Assembly: GCA_025617745.1 (NCBI GenBank)
Contig: CM046869.1
Location: 6,162,244 to 6,226,243 of the forward strand
Length of the DNA stretch: 64,000 bases
Direction of reading: 5' to 3'
Source: Heliocidaris erythrogramma
Taxonomy: Eukaryota; Echinodermata; Echinoidea; Camarodonta; Echinometridae
Positions 1-11,696 of the stretch are shown here, piece after piece. A program made the position numbers and the translations under genes. How positions within the stretch are numbered: the stretch's first letter is position 1; each line of letters begins with the position of its first letter. The notes below the pieces were generated by a model. That model was not told the DNA's origin. It did no database searches and saw only the letters and a program-made list of their open reading frames with translations.

Positions 1-26
1 AGCAAAGATGAGAGATAAATACAGTG

Positions 27-185
27 AAACCTGTCTATAAAGACCACTCAAGGGAGGCAAGAACAGCAGGTAGGTGGTCTTTATGTACAGGTTCATTTAA
101 TACATGTTTCAATGAGAAATGCTGATCAAGGGGAACAAAAATTATGGTCTTCATGGACAGGTGGTCTTTCTATGCAGGTGGTCGC
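27..185. repeat. degenerate ~20-bp tandem repeat (TGGTCTTTATG-type)
   Basis: Five imperfect copies of a ~20-bp unit with core GGTGGTCTTTAT-GACAGGT lie here. The first copy (about 27-46) is in inverted orientation and the other four are direct. Nothing suggests coding. A related core, TGGTCCTTATGAATA, forms a separate array near 30.0-30.2 kb. Confidence 0.7.
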
Positions 186-282
186 TAAAGCAGGTTGGAT
201 TGTATATAGTTGTTGGAATGAAAAGGGAAATAGAAATTAAAGTAACATGTACCAAGAGGTTAAAGAATATGTGTACACCTGT

Positions 283-416
283 GGAGCGTTTCATCAAGCG
301 TTTTGTCAGTGATTTTTACCGACAAATTTGCTCTCAGCCAATCAGATGCAAGGATTTCAGTAGCTTATAACAGTTGTCGGTGAAAGTCACTGACAAAATG
401 CTTGATGAAACGCTCC
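283..416 (-). mobile_element. palindromic MITE, GGAGCGTTTCAT ends
   Basis: The ends are inverted repeats: GGAGCGTTTCATCAAGC on the left and its complement on the right. The arms extend about 35 bp through a TTTTGTCAGTGA segment. The central ~57 bp (322-378) is a conserved core, here in reverse orientation, that contains TTATAAGCTACTGAAAT and is shared with copies at 8617, 8757, 11910, 43673 and 49774. There is no coding capacity, so it is presumably a non-autonomous DNA transposon. Confidence 0.75.
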
Positions 417-1140
417 CCCGTAGTTCTGGTAGTGTAAAATAAAAACTAGCCCTCTATTCATTTATTTAGTCATTTATTCATGCATTCATTCATTCATTCA
501 TTTTTTTATTAATTTCAATTTTATAAAAATACAATCAAATCACGTAAACATATAATCACAGAACAAAATTATGAAGTAATAAATGTATAAAGTAACTAAA
601 ATTACTGGCAATGTATAAAGAATGTTTCATTTTTATATGAAATGAAATAGAAGAACTTTTTAAAAAGACCTGTGTGGCTTTTTAAAGTAAAATCCCCATG
701 AAGATATATAATTAATATTATGAAACGCAGACTATACATGAATAAAGAATAATAACAAACACAACATCTATCTGAAAGGAAAGGAAAAAATGTCTGAACA
801 AAAATATTGACAGGGATATAAGGACAATATCCCTGATTGCAGACCGTTAGGCAAAAACCAATGCATTGATCACATTATTCAGTGGTTCTATGAAGAAAAA
901 AAAATGTTTTCAAGCAAACAGATGTAGATGTAGACAATAAATTATTCAATATATATCTCTCTCTAGACAACACTCGCCTAGGGAATATGCATTTTCATGA
1001 AATATACATGTATATTCTTCTGAAATATGGATTCATGTGAAAAATTAATCAATTGTAAAGCACACAAATCCCTGAGCTTAGAATAAAGCAAGAGATAAAA
1101 TGCTGGGGAAGACTGAGGCTGGCTACAAGATGGGAGAAAT
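417..1140. other. AT-rich non-coding stretch
   Basis: Apart from a short (ATTC)n run near 470-500, nothing recognisable is present. Open frames are short and AT-biased without coding character. Confidence 0.5.
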
Positions 1141-1600
1141 ACATAAAGGGAAAGGGACAGATGGGGAGAGAGGGAGAGGGAGAGAGAGGGGGAGAGAGAG
1201 AGGGAGAGAGAGAGAGAGCGACTGAGGGCGGGAAGGAGATGTAGAGAGATGGGGTAGTAAAAGAGAGAGGGAGAGAGAGAGAGATAAAGAAAAAGTGAGG
1301 GAGACAGAGAGAGAGAGCAGAGAGAGAGAGAGCAGAGAGAGAGAGAGCAGAGAGAGAGAGAGAGAGAAGAGAGATTACAAAGAAACAACCCATAGCCAGA
1401 CTACGAATATGGGGAGGGGGCCCATCCCAATTTTCTCCAGCTTCTTCTCCCTCCTTTTCCACAATATGGAGCATTTTGGGAAGAAGGAACTCTTTATGCC
1501 ATCCACCATCTCTGCTGCCACATCAGTAAGAAGCAAGGACAAAGAGAGCGAGAGTGAATGAGAGAGAGAGAGAAAGAGAAAGAGAAGCTTCAGAAATCAA
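1140..1600. repeat. (GA)n-rich microsatellite
   Basis: Purine-rich low-complexity DNA, GAGA with interruptions, includes several 14-16-bp GAGAGAGAGAGCA sub-repeats at 1305-1365. It produces long artefactual open frames rich in Ser/Leu on one strand and Glu/Arg on the other. These are not genes. Confidence 0.9.
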
Positions 1601-2841
1601 TACATGCATGTTAAATGTCATGATCGAAAATCAGGAGGCAAAAAATACTGTTATTCATACAATAAATATATGTCTAGATATCGTACAAATCAGTGGTGCA
1701 TCTACCAAAGGATCAAGCTGGCATATGTCAACCTCCCACCCCATCCACCCACCAATTTGAAGATCCGGGAGAAATCAATACACCTTAATACCCAATACTT
1801 CGGTCTACAGCATGTACAGTTGCCAAGATACAATATGCACAGTACGACAATGTCATCATTTATAATATGCATTGATAATGGTTAAGCACTTATGTTAATT
1901 AGCTTCTGAAGAAGCATACAGTGTTATCTCTCCTTGATATTTATTACCTAAGGAAAGGTACATACATTCCATTTACTAAATTACTTCAGTTTATCTCTCG
2001 GGATGATGTATTGCTATTAAATAATCAATATTTGAGAACGAGACAAAAAAAAAATGTGTCTTGCCTCATATCTCATAATTCTCAGCCATGCAATCTGACA
2101 ATGAAATATGATCTACGGTCCGCACACAAAGAGTAGACATACATTCCGCATGTTTACATCACTGCCTAAATGTCAAAGAACTATCACACAGAAGAATTCT
2201 TCCTAACGCACCGCCCTCGTTCTCTCTCCGAGAAGACTATACGTGCATCATTTCCCATCTAATATATATCACCTGCTAGCGGCACTGAGGACACCGCCAT
2301 AAATTGAGTAGCATATTGGATATTGATTTCTGATGGTGACATATGCGTTGCGCTCACACAACGAGCAAGTCAGAGGATATCCCACTTCATCTCAACACAT
2401 ATCGTCACAACTACAGCTTGGTAAACATCTTGCTGCGACAGATAGGACAAGGGACACAAAAGGATAGTCTTAGGCTTGCTACATTCTTTTTACATCTAGC
2501 TATCACCAGTAGCATAGCTATGGGGTGCACAGGGGGCAGCAGATGCTCCCAAATTAAATTTTCCATAAAGAAATTAAAAAGAAAAGAGAGAAAGAGAGAT
2601 ACAGAAAAAGGAAGGGGCAGGCAACTTCAGAGGATACAACCCCTTCCAAAAACTTCCATTACTCAATGGCCCTTATTTCCTGCCGTTCTTTCATCCTAAA
2701 TACACTTGTGCCCCCCCCCCCCCCAATGGCTGGACACACGCTATACCACTGGCTGCCATAGATACAATGTAGAAGGATGTGTAATACAAGAGAATAGTCA
2801 TAGACTTGTGCATTCTCTATATATCTGATAGAGCATAGTGT
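1601..2841. other. non-coding; poly-C run
   Basis: No gene is seen. A 14-nt poly-C run lies at 2711-2724. Short open frames here lack any domain or splice context. Confidence 0.5.
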
Positions 2842-3398
2842 TTAAAGAGGAAGTCCACCCTGGAATTTAGTTTATTTTAATAAAATCAGAAAAAAATAGA
2901 GAAATAAATTAGTGAAAGTTTGAGCAAAATCCAAGAAGAAATAAAAAAGTTATGAATTCTTGAAGCTGTAATCAATCAAACACAAATTGGCAACTCTGTG
3001 ACGTATCTTGCGAGCTCCTCTCTCATTTGCTCTGTACACAAAAATTCATAAATTTTCATTTTCTTTGTTTTTGATGGGGAATAGATTTGTATCATACAGG
3101 TTTTGTGTTAAAGCATTAAGTGAAATGATTATATCTCGGGTGCATGTATGATTTAAAAAAAAATATAAGAAAATATAAATCTACATGTATCATTTTTTTT
3201 AATACATGGAAAATGGGAGATGAGCTCACAAGATGAGCCACGGAGTTGCCAAGTTGTATTTGATTGATTACAACTTCAAAAATTCATAACTTTCTTATTT
3301 CTTAGCAGAATTTGCTCAAACTTTCATTGATCTGTTTCTCTAATTGTTTCTGCTTCTTTTAAAACCAAGTTGATATATCAGGGTGGACTTTCCCTTAA
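2842..3398. mobile_element. TTAA-bounded MITE with ~185-bp inverted repeats
   Basis: The element starts TTAAAGAGGAAGTCCACCC and ends in the approximate complement (GGGTGGACTTTCCCTTAA). The inverted arms match over roughly 185 bp each, including a TTTGAGCAAA block and TTGATTGATTACA. The centre is AT-rich and non-coding. TTAA at both edges would fit a piggyBac-type target duplication, but the family is not identified here. Confidence 0.8.
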
Positions 3399-5029
3399 AG
3401 TTTGAGAATTTTCCTTACTTCTCACTCTGACAGATAAGAAGGATATGGAATTCAAGACAATAGTCTTTGGCTCAATACTCTTATGACACATAAATGGTTG
3501 CGGGATACAAGAAAATAGTCGCCAGCTTGTGCATTCTCTTTACATCTCACTGTGACAAACATAACCTGGAATGCAATAGAATATTCTATTGCTTGTATAC
3601 CTTGCAGCCTTAGATGGAAAGATGTGGGATGAAAGCGAATAGTTGCTTCTAATATTTCATTATGTGACAGATAGAAGGACACAGGATACAATAGAATAAT
3701 GAATAATCTTTTGCTTGCTGTATTATTTTTATACCTCACTGTAACGGATCAAAATATGTATGAGAAATGATTATGGAATTTGGCTCCTTTTCAAACAGCT
3801 GTCCTTACAAAATGTGGACTATGACCATATATTAGGTGCTGAATGTTTTTGATGATATTCAAATTACGATTTACAAACATATCTACATGTAATGTACCAC
3901 CATACTAACCTAAGATGTCTCTGTAACTATTTAGGTTGTCAGCCAGGAATCCTAGACATTGTTCAGTTGCTATATTCAACTTTTGATGGCTATTCCATTG
4001 TGGACTGTGCAAAATTCACATGAACAATGATTGCAATATTTAACCTGCAAGAAATTTAGTTGCTGGCAGGTCTTCAACAGAAAGACTCTCCAGTTTCCTG
4101 ACAAAAATATTTTGTAATCAATGCGTGAAGGAAACTCCTCATTCTAAATCCTGAACATTTATTGTAATTTCTTTTACAAATTTCCTGTGATATAGTTTTC
4201 CCTATATGATTTTTGAAATCCTAGTGCACTGATAATTGATCATTTCTGGGAAAATAACAGTTCATATCTACTTGAGATATCATATAATCAAGATGCACTG
4301 CATCAGTTACATACATGAAATAATAACAATAATGGTAATGATGATAATGTTTATAATGCTATCAATTACCTATATATAGCTAGAAGCTATACTTATTTTC
4401 TCATTTGCTTAATAAACATTTCTTTTTCCCGCCAAACAATAAAGAGCATAGCATCAATACCATTATAATTTTTTTTTTTTTTAATAAATTTATAAACAAA
4501 ATCACTATCAAAATCAAGTTAAGTAAGCTGATTTCAGTAACATTAATTAGTTGTGATTCCTAAAATGGAAGGAGTAACACCACAATACTTATAATCATAA
4601 TCGTAAACATCTAAATCTCTGACAGAATAAATCCCAGGGTAACTGTTGCCAGAGCAAATGTCTGATATCTGGAAGAACACTTGCACTGAGAATCATCTCA
4701 TGCTAAAATACTTATATTCATTTATAAAAAATGTAATTGAAGCTGCTTCATCAGCATTGTGCACGATCCATGCCTGACTGCAACATTAATAAGATCCCCT
4801 TTGATTGAGATAACATTATTGCTCTTTCTCCCTCAACATCATCAATAAACAATGACCCTTGAGCGACATGCGACGAGACAAGATTTCCAATATGGTCATC
4901 CAACTGCTAAACGAGCTCCGGCTGAAACATAATGGTCTTGTATCCCTGAAGAAACATCACTATTTAGAAATCCTTGTAAAGATAATTGGAAACGAATCGA
5001 CCACTCTAAATGCATCTTTTATTTTTTAC
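3399..5029. other. AT-rich non-coding; possible intron of the 5030-5099 exon gene
   Basis: No domain-bearing open frame is seen on either strand. If the minus-strand exon at 5030-5099 is real, this stretch lies immediately downstream of its splice donor and would be intron. Confidence 0.4.
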
Positions 5030-5099
5030 CTCCGATGATAGACGTAAAAGCTGGTTCTTTCCACACAGTGTTTTGACCCTCGTCTTTATTGGTGTCCAT
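5030..5099 (-). CDS. putative first coding exon, KEPAF-motif protein (copy A)
   Basis: On the minus strand an ATG at 5099 sits in a near-perfect Kozak context (CCCACCATGG). The 70-nt exon encodes 23 residues ending TVWKEPAFTSIIG plus one base of a split Gly codon, and then meets the donor G|GTAAAA at 5030. The open frame would stop at TAA a few codons into the presumed intron. A second exon at 13608-13677 has the same length, the same phase-1 junction and an alignable C-terminal half (VVYKEPAFANIIG). Conserved splice position plus peptide similarity argues for a genuine pair of paralogous or alternative first exons. I do not recognise the protein. Downstream exons would lie at lower coordinates, perhaps outside the window. 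Confidence 0.6.
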
Positions 5100-5275
5100 G
5101 GTGGGAAGAGATGTTGCCACTCCACTCCTCTAATAAGAATCGTTACTCTCGCCACAAAGAAATCAAACTGAGCCTGGGACAGCGATGATGTGATGTACGT
5201 GCCATATGTGATTGGAAGCCGTCTGTACTTCAGGCCAGGGGACGGGGATGCGTTTGTATTGTGTGGGTGCATCTA

Positions 5276-5335
5276 GTGAGCATGCGTGTGGGTGGGTGCG
5301 TGTGTGTGTGTGAGTGTGCGAGTGTGTGAGGGTAT
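5276..5335. repeat. (GT)n microsatellite
   Basis: Interrupted GTGTGT/GGGTG repeat just upstream (5') of the minus-strand exon at 5030-5099. Confidence 0.85.
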
Positions 5336-5404
5336 TGGAATCTCTGGTGGGATTCTGTACAGTGGGGAGTTCGTGGCCTGGCAGAAATGAATATGATTAT
5401 GTCC

Positions 5405-6070
5405 ATGAGTATGATAGAGAAAGAGAAGATTAGAGAAGGAAAATATAACAATGAAAGTGGGAAAGAAAGAAGATAGACAAAATGAGAGGTGAATGCAGAG
5501 ATGAAGGGAGACAAATTGCAGAGAAACTTAGAGACAGTGGACAGAGGTAAAGGGAAGGATGGGAGAAGGCAAAACAATCGGAGAGAGAGAGAGAGATAGA
5601 GATATTTAGAAAAAATAAGAGAGGGAGGGTGAAAGAGGGTATATAGATAGACACAGAGGGAGAGAAGGAAATAGTAGAGGCAGAGGGACAGATGTAAAGG
5701 GAGGAGAGAGGGCAGAAAGAGTGGAGTGGAGAGAGAGATAGAGAGGGAGTGAGAGGGGGAGAAAGATTGTGAAACAGGGTAGAAAGAGACAGAGAGGGGA
5801 GAGAGAGAGAGAGAGAGGAGAGAAAAAGAGGCAGGAAGAGAGAGAAAAAGAGGCAGGAAGAGAGAGAAGCAGCTAAAGGGAGAGTAACAATAATAAGGCA
5901 AGAGGAGAGAGGGAGAGAGAGGGAGAGAGGGGAGAGAGAGGGAGAGAGGGGAGAGAGACAGAAATAAAGCCATAGAGCAAATAGGGAAAGAGGGGAGGAC
6001 AGAAAGAGAGGCAGAGAGTTGGGTAGAAGGACGAGAGAGAGAGAGGACAAAGTGGGAGAGATGGGAAGAG
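5405..6070. repeat. long (GA)n-rich microsatellite field
   Basis: About 650 bp of GAGA-type purine-rich sequence, with internal duplications such as an AGAAAAAGAGGCAGGAAGAG unit repeated around 5815-5870. It yields Ser/Leu-rich spurious frames of up to 247 codons on the minus strand, which are low-complexity artefacts. Confidence 0.9.
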
Positions 6071-7109
6071 AATGATGTAAATCAAGAGAGAGTTAAAAGG
6101 AAAGGAAATACTTTTAGAGTAAATGATATATACGAACAAAACACAGTGATGCACACGCATCATGAATCCAGGCATGACATGGAGTCAGCTCAAACACAGA
6201 GACGTAACGTAGGCTATATAGCACAAAATCAATATAAAATGAAATAGATAATGCATAACGAAGTAAAATAAAAAATTCTTCTTAATAAAAACATGGACGC
6301 AGAAAGCTCTGCAGATAGGTATCTGTAGACGATACAATAGCAGCTGTAACCTCTCTATTATTAATAAATTGATATTAAAAGATGAAGATCATGATGAATT
6401 GTTCAATATATTTTCCACTATCTTATCAGATAGTAGGTAATCAAAACAAGTTAAATACAATGATGAATTGAACACAAACTGATTGTAATGGACATGTACA
6501 TGGCAGGGTCTTCAGGGAAAAATAAGCAATGAATAATTAAGCAATAAAGAGATGCGAGGTTGACTTATATTTTCCGGGCATACCATAAATGGGATATAGT
6601 GCCTCTAGCACAGGCCTACAGTCATGCATTACTGCACATACTAATTATCTTTTGGGGAACTTGTAAATGTTGGTATTCTTCTAGCCTTGTTTTGCAGACA
6701 GGTTTAGCTAGTAATAGGATGGATAAAGTTATCACTTTAATACAGACCTCCTTGAATAACCTGTCATGCGGAATCCCCAGCACAGCAGCGCATATATTTC
6801 CTATATCATCATTAATCAATATTTTGCATGGGATGAAGCCTGCAAGTATAGCTTTAATTTAAATCATCTATTTCCTTGTATGTTACTAAAGAAATACTAG
6901 GAGTAGCAGTGCATACATTCCAATTAATGTTGTCTTATATCAATATTTTAGAAGGGAATACGAGTTTTGCGATTTATGAATTTGGCTGTGATAGAGCATG
7001 AATTTATAACATTGATTCTAATCATCTATTCATTTATTTTGATGTAAGAATATCAGTTATAGCCATGCATGCAGTTCCAATATCATCTTTTATATCAATA
7101 TTTTAGATG
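6071..7109. other. AT-rich non-coding
   Basis: Nothing recognised. A loosely repeated phrase (ATCATCTATTTCTT...TATCAATATTTTAG) recurs at about 6800, 6920, 7020 and 7080, suggesting a very degenerate ~100-bp tandem repeat. It continues past the insert at 7124-7399 to about 7580. Confidence 0.4.
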
Positions 7110-7413
7110 ATAAATTCGAGTAGGGGAAACTGACCAGAAATATATAATGAAGTGAAAAATGAGCAAAGAAAACGGGATTCCAGCGGGACTTGAACCCGAG
7201 ACCTCCGGATTGCTAGACCGGCGCTCTACCGACTGAGCTATGGAATACCCCAGTACGTGTTCGTCCCAGAAACCCCATAGTTTTCAATGCTCGTGTGGTC
7301 AGAAGCTATAGAAACCAGACATAAACCCGAAGGATCGTAATCAACTTGGGGATAAATGCGTGGGATCACGGTTAGGTGATGCAGCTTTTTGTATATTTAA
7401 TAAATTCGAGTAG
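7110..7413 (-). mobile_element. 276-bp insert flanked by 14-bp direct duplications, carrying a tRNA-like sequence
   Basis: The 14-bp sequence ATAAATTCGAGTAG occurs at 7110-7123 and again at 7400-7413, bracketing a 276-bp segment that contains the tRNA-Ala-like sequence at 7175-7247. A duplication of this length is typical of LINE-machinery (target-primed) insertion. The tRNA part is in the middle of the insert rather than at its 5' edge, which is unusual for a tRNA-headed SINE. The insert splits an otherwise continuous degenerate AT-rich repeat. Confidence 0.65.
7175..7247 (-). tRNA. tRNA-Ala (AGC)-like gene or pseudogene
   Basis: The minus strand folds into a 73-nt cloverleaf. It has a 7-bp acceptor, a D arm GCTC/GAGC with GG in the loop, a 5-bp anticodon stem with loop CTAGCAA (anticodon AGC, Ala), a 5-nt variable loop, and a T arm with loop TTCAAGT. 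A TTTT run follows the 3' end as a possible Pol III terminator. Three stem mispairs (1:72, 31:39 and 49:65) and its position inside a duplicated-flank insert suggest a tRNA-derived retroposon part or a pseudogene rather than a functional gene. Confidence 0.55.
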
Positions 7414-8290
7414 ATGAAAACACGAGAATTTTACATGAAAACACGAGAATATAGAATTAAGCAATACTTGCTTGAAGCTTGCAGGCATAACTTTACTTCC
7501 AATCATCTATTTCTTGCATGTGAGTACAGAAATACTAAGCATAGCATTGCATCCATTCCTCCGCTGTCATCAATATTATGGAAGAAGCATGTTGGAAATT
7601 CCATTCCTAGAATAACATTAACCCCTTCCATGCCGTGGGCGGCAAATCCCATCCAAAAAATTGAACGTTGAATATTTTGTTTAGGCTCAGAATGGCTTGA
7701 AAATTTTCCTCGTACAGAAACCTGTGCCTTTGATATAATATTTATTCTTATGCAATATATTTGTGCCAAGTGTGGTAATAAAAAAAGAAATCATTGAAAT
7801 CTTGAACTTTATAATTTGAAAATTGCTCCAAAATCTGGTGGCATGGGAGGGGTTAGGAAATATAAGGTACAGCCTATTATAATGTATCATTGTTCATTGA
7901 TATTTTGGATGGGAACATGTGCAGAAGACTACATAATTCAAAGCATCCATTTCTTAAATGCCATAAAAGAAATATGATTCATATATAGGGGTACATAGAT
8001 TCCCGTATCATCTGTAATCAATAATCACAAGCAAAAGTCATAAAGGTTTGTTCACATATGTCACTGTAATCCGTCACAGGTGGTTAGAGCCTACTGCACT
8101 TCACATATGTATCCTATAACAGACAGAACAATAGTGAGTATGTGTAGGATATTTGTTGCAAGCAACTACTTTTTTTATCCTCATCTGCAATTCATAATAT
8201 GCATAAAAAACTAATGTTTGTAAATTGCTGCGCTTTACTGGGGCATATGTGAACAGGCCTTCAGTCTTCATACAGGTCTCCTGTACCTCC
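7414..8290. other. AT-rich non-coding
   Basis: No gene seen. A 17-bp phrase (ATGAAAACACGAGAATT-like) is duplicated at 7414-7450. Confidence 0.4.
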
Positions 8291-8310
8291 TCCACCCCCC
8301 CCCCCCCAAT

Positions 8311-8346
<36 letters not shown>
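8291..8346. repeat. poly-C run plus (CA)n microsatellite
   Basis: A 13-nt C run (8295-8307) is followed by an uninterrupted (CA)n tract of about 36 bp. Confidence 0.95.
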
Positions 8347-8347
<1 letters not shown>

Positions 8348-8616
8348 TCTATGTTTTCTATTGTTCGAATTTCAATCGATGACTCCACTATTGAATTGCG
8401 TCACAAAATTCATTGACGGAATAAACCTCAACAATTGTTGACAACCGATGACCTATTGAATTACTACCGATGACCCATTGTTCTCTTTGTTCGATGACAT
8501 CGGTTTGAATGCGTACACACGTACACACACACACAAATCAACCAATAGTAAAAATGTAACATCTCTCTATTGACCGTTTTTAATCCATGGAGTATATAGT
8601 TTCAACAGACAGACCA

Positions 8617-8754
8617 GGGGAGCGTTTCATGAAAGGAAGTTGTCAGATATTTCATCCGACAACTGTTATAAGCTACTGAAATCCTTGCATCTGATTGGCT
8701 GAGAGCAAATTTGTCGGATAAAATATCTGACAAGTCCTTTCATGAAACGCTCCC
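8617..8754 (+). mobile_element. palindromic MITE, GGAGCGTTTCAT ends
   Basis: Terminal inverted repeats GGGGAGCGTTTCATGAAAGG and complement, with ~35-bp arms, enclose the shared core (TTATAAGCTACTGAAATCC ... GCTGAGAGCAAATTTGTC). It has the same ends as the copy at 283-416 but the opposite orientation of the core. It abuts the next element at 8757 with only 2 bp between. Confidence 0.8.
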
Positions 8755-8756
8755 CA

Positions 8757-8904
8757 GGGCCCTGTTTCATAAAACTTGTTATCAATAGCAAGTAACAATG
8801 ACTGTTACAATCTACTGAAATCCTTGCGTTTGATTGCCTGTGAGCAAATTTGTCATAGATATGGGGCAGTTGTTATTAATAACACGTTTGATGAAACAGG
8901 ACCC
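8757..8904 (+). mobile_element. palindromic MITE, GGGCCCTGTTTCATAAAACTTG ends
   Basis: The ends are GGGCCCTGTTTCATAAAACT and approximate complement. The arms contain CTTGTTATCAATA and the centre is the same core as in the neighbouring element. It is inserted directly beside the 8617-8754 copy. Confidence 0.8.
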
Positions 8905-9977
8905 AAAGCTGTACATTTGAATCAACCAAACTAGTTTACCATGAGGATAAGAAACATTCAGTATCTGGAAATCATTTCACTGAAAAGAAGATGAAGAATT
9001 TAAGTATATACACATTGGAAAAAATCTGTGAAATATTTCTCTGAGTATCTGTAGTAAAGTTAATCTGCCTCTCTTTTTTTAATCCACCATGGCGGGAATA
9101 ACTAAAACAAAGGAATTTAAAGTTATATCAGGTGTTAAATATGCAGCTTAACCAATTAACTTATTTTTATGTCTTGCTTTGTGTAGTATATCCTCTACAA
9201 GAAATATGTCATAGAATAGGGTATGCTTCCAGAGTTACGCTTGGAGCTTAAATGAAAGGAAGAATAGTCATAAATCTATAGGTCATCAATACAAGTCACC
9301 ATCAACTTGAATTAGGAACAATGAATTACAGACATGCAATAAAAGCAAAGGAAGAAGTCTTCTATTGGGAGAGGGTATATTAGATAATATACATTCTTTT
9401 CAAGGCACAGCAATCAATCAAAAAATGCCATATATTAACATTTCTTGTGACCTTTGCTTTCTTAGTTTTTTCTGTTAATATCTTTGTTATTCCTATGTAA
9501 AGAGAATACATAATACAGTTTAAAAGTGTTTAATTATGATCTCTTTCATTATTATGCGTAGAATTTTATGAATAGTATTTTATAAGTATACTTCTTGAAT
9601 GTGATAAGTTTAAATCATACTTAGTATACAATCAATTAATACCTAGCCAAAAAGATTGTAACAACACAAAACACACAACACTGTCTACATTTGCTGTCCG
9701 AAGAATTAGCAGACTTTTCCGCAATAAGTTTGAATCATCAAGACTACATATATATTCTTTTCCTGAATTTGCTTCTAAAACATTATGATGAAATTAAAAA
9801 CAAACAGTAAGCACTTTGGGTTTTAGTTTCACAAAAGCTTTTTTTGAAATATCATTTGATACTGATCACTCAGCAGCAAGGATCTGAGGAACCCATCAAA
9901 TAGCATCAAAAATAATTGGTATCCATTAGTGGCAGTCTAGACAAACAAGATATTACATAACATGGAAGTGTTAATCC
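8905..9977. other. AT-rich non-coding
   Basis: No gene recognised. An ATG in good Kozak context occurs at 9088 (CCACCATGGCGG), but the frame closes after 18 codons without a strong donor. Confidence 0.4.
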
Positions 9978-10545
9978 ACAAGATATCATCATTATCATCA
10001 TCAGCCTATTTCACTCCACTGCTGGAGGAAGACCTCTTTATCCCCTTTCCAATAGCTTCTATTCTGTGCTTTTCTTTGCCATGTAAAGCCTGCATATTTT
10101 ACAATATCATCCATCCAACGTCTGCTTCAGTCTTCCCCTTTTCCTATTAAATGCCCTAGCCATCCAATTTGTAACCTTTAATGTCCACCTGTCATCTTGG
10201 TACCGAGCTATATGGCCGGCCCATCGCCATTTCTTTTCTTTGATTTCTTTAACTACATCATGTATGTTTGTCATGGATCGCAAAGCCTCATTTCTGATAC
10301 TGTCCCTTCTAGTAACCCCTACAATTATCCTATCCATGGCTCGTACTGTTACCCTCAAACGTTTTTCCATTTTCTGTGTCACTGTCCAGGTTTCTGCACC
10401 ATATGACAAAACTGGTAAAATGCACTGGTGGAAGAATTGCTTTTTTAATGATATGGGTAGTTGTTGGTCTCTGATATGAATCCAAGTTTTCCGAACTTGA
10501 CCGATGCAAGCTGAATTCTTCCGCCAATCTCGCATTCATTTCATC
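9978..10545 (-). mobile_element. 5'-truncated non-LTR retrotransposon (LINE) 3' end
   Basis: The minus strand encodes a 142-codon open frame (10107-10535) with the C-terminal signature of LINE reverse transcriptases. The thumb-side phrase LPVLSYGAETWT is followed by RAMDRIIVGVTRRD, and the closing block is KWRWAGHIARYQDDRW. This region lies after the RT catalytic motifs, which are missing, so the copy is 5'-truncated. Downstream on the minus strand comes a 3' UTR ending in GAT-type trinucleotide repeats at 9980-10000, a common LINE 3' tail. RTE- and CR1-like clades carry similar C-termini, and I cannot choose between them by eye. It is a dead fragment. Confidence 0.85.
10107..10535 (-). pseudogene. 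LINE reverse transcriptase C-terminal fragment
   Basis: About 142 codons remain open, covering only the region C-terminal to the polymerase palm. The motifs AETWT, RRD and WRWAGHIAR are visible. The family product would be an endonuclease/RT of roughly 900-1000 residues, so only ~15% is left. The reading frame closes at 10107 in the 3' UTR. There is no promoter or complete start, and the first Met at 10535 is incidental. Confidence 0.8.
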
Positions 10546-11033
10546 TACCCAAGTAAAATATAAGATATAATCAGGTGAATTTAAATATTAATTATAGAAG
10601 ATTCTTTGTCACATTGAAATACAAGGCTCCCTTATAATATAAAGGTAATGGCGAAAGAAAAGAAGGAAATATGAAATATGAAGACATGTCAGGAAAAGAA
10701 CAGCCGTAACTGTTGATGATGGTACATCTAAAAGTTGATATACATGTAGTATTATTCAGCCTTTTCAATGTAGGTGTATCACACTCTACATCCCAATATT
10801 ATTCTTCTGCTTCTATATTTAATTTAAAAATTATTGTTTTCAACAATATATACATGCTCGAAAAGATTTTCAAGATCAAAAATAAGGAAATTTCAACAGT
10901 ACTGTGTATCACCTTTTGAAATGTTTGAACATTACAAAAGCATATGATATAATCTTAACCTGATTACTATTGGTAATAAAATTGGCTATTGAATTATTCT
11001 TGAGTTGATTGCTTGAGGTCTTTACAATCATGT

Positions 11034-11428
11034 TTAAAGGGAAGGTTGAGATTTGGGAAAGGTGAACAATAATTTGTGAGCTTTCTCATTCCTTTTATGT
11101 CAGTTTGGATGAACAAAAATCATAGTAGAAATGTCCCCTGAAAATAATTTCTCTTCAAATGCCCTTGTATTGGAAATATGACGAAAAACAGCTGAGTGTT
11201 CGGGGCAAACATTCATGCCACATCTGTATGCAGTTCCATATACCCATTTCTGTGTGTGGTGCATGTGCTTTTGAGCGAATTTGGGTTGATTTCTTATCAT
11301 TTTGATGATTCCAAAACATCACAGTATACACCAATCCTTATTTAGACATGATCAACCTTTCCCAATTGATTCCAGACAGTTTCTTTCACAATGTAATATT
11401 GCATGACAGAACTCAATTCTATCTTTAA
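11034..11428 (+). mobile_element. ~395-bp TTAA-bounded repeat, copy 1
   Basis: Starts TTAAAGGGAAGGTTGAG and ends ACTCAATTCTATCTTTAA, forming imperfect terminal inverted repeats. The interior carries phrases shared with copies 2-5, such as TTTGTGAGCTTTCTCATTCC and CCATATACCCATTTCTGTG. No coding capacity. Confidence 0.85.
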
Positions 11429-11696
11429 TATGCCTTCTACGTTCCAGGCACTTCTTCACATACCACCACACTTCACCAAGCCATGTTACCTAACTCTGAT
11501 TGAAATTGCACCTCCTCCCCCCCCCCCCCACTCTGTCAAATCCATCATTAGAAACATTTGGCTAGATATTTTCCAATTAACCTATACTGTTTATCACAAG
11601 CATCGGATGGACACCGACTTGGTTTACACACGCCTTGACCTTCAACTAAAGTTTCAATGTAATCACCTTCTGCTGTTCATATGACAAAATGCCTGC

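Noticed and set aside
1465..1527. Possible short exon ending ACATCA|GTAAGA
   Set aside because: Only about 20 codons next to a microsatellite and no second line of evidence.
978..1561. Open frames across 980-1560 on both strands
   Set aside because: Same microsatellite artefact; Ser/Leu on one strand and Glu/Arg on the other.
5230..6175. Long minus-strand open frames (up to 247 codons), Ser/Leu/Pro-rich
   Set aside because: They are translations of a GA/TC microsatellite in several frames at once and have no unique sequence.
9088..9144. ATG in strong Kozak context as a first exon
   Set aside because: The frame closes after 18 codons and the possible donor (CAG|GTGTTA) is weak; no homologous exon in the window.
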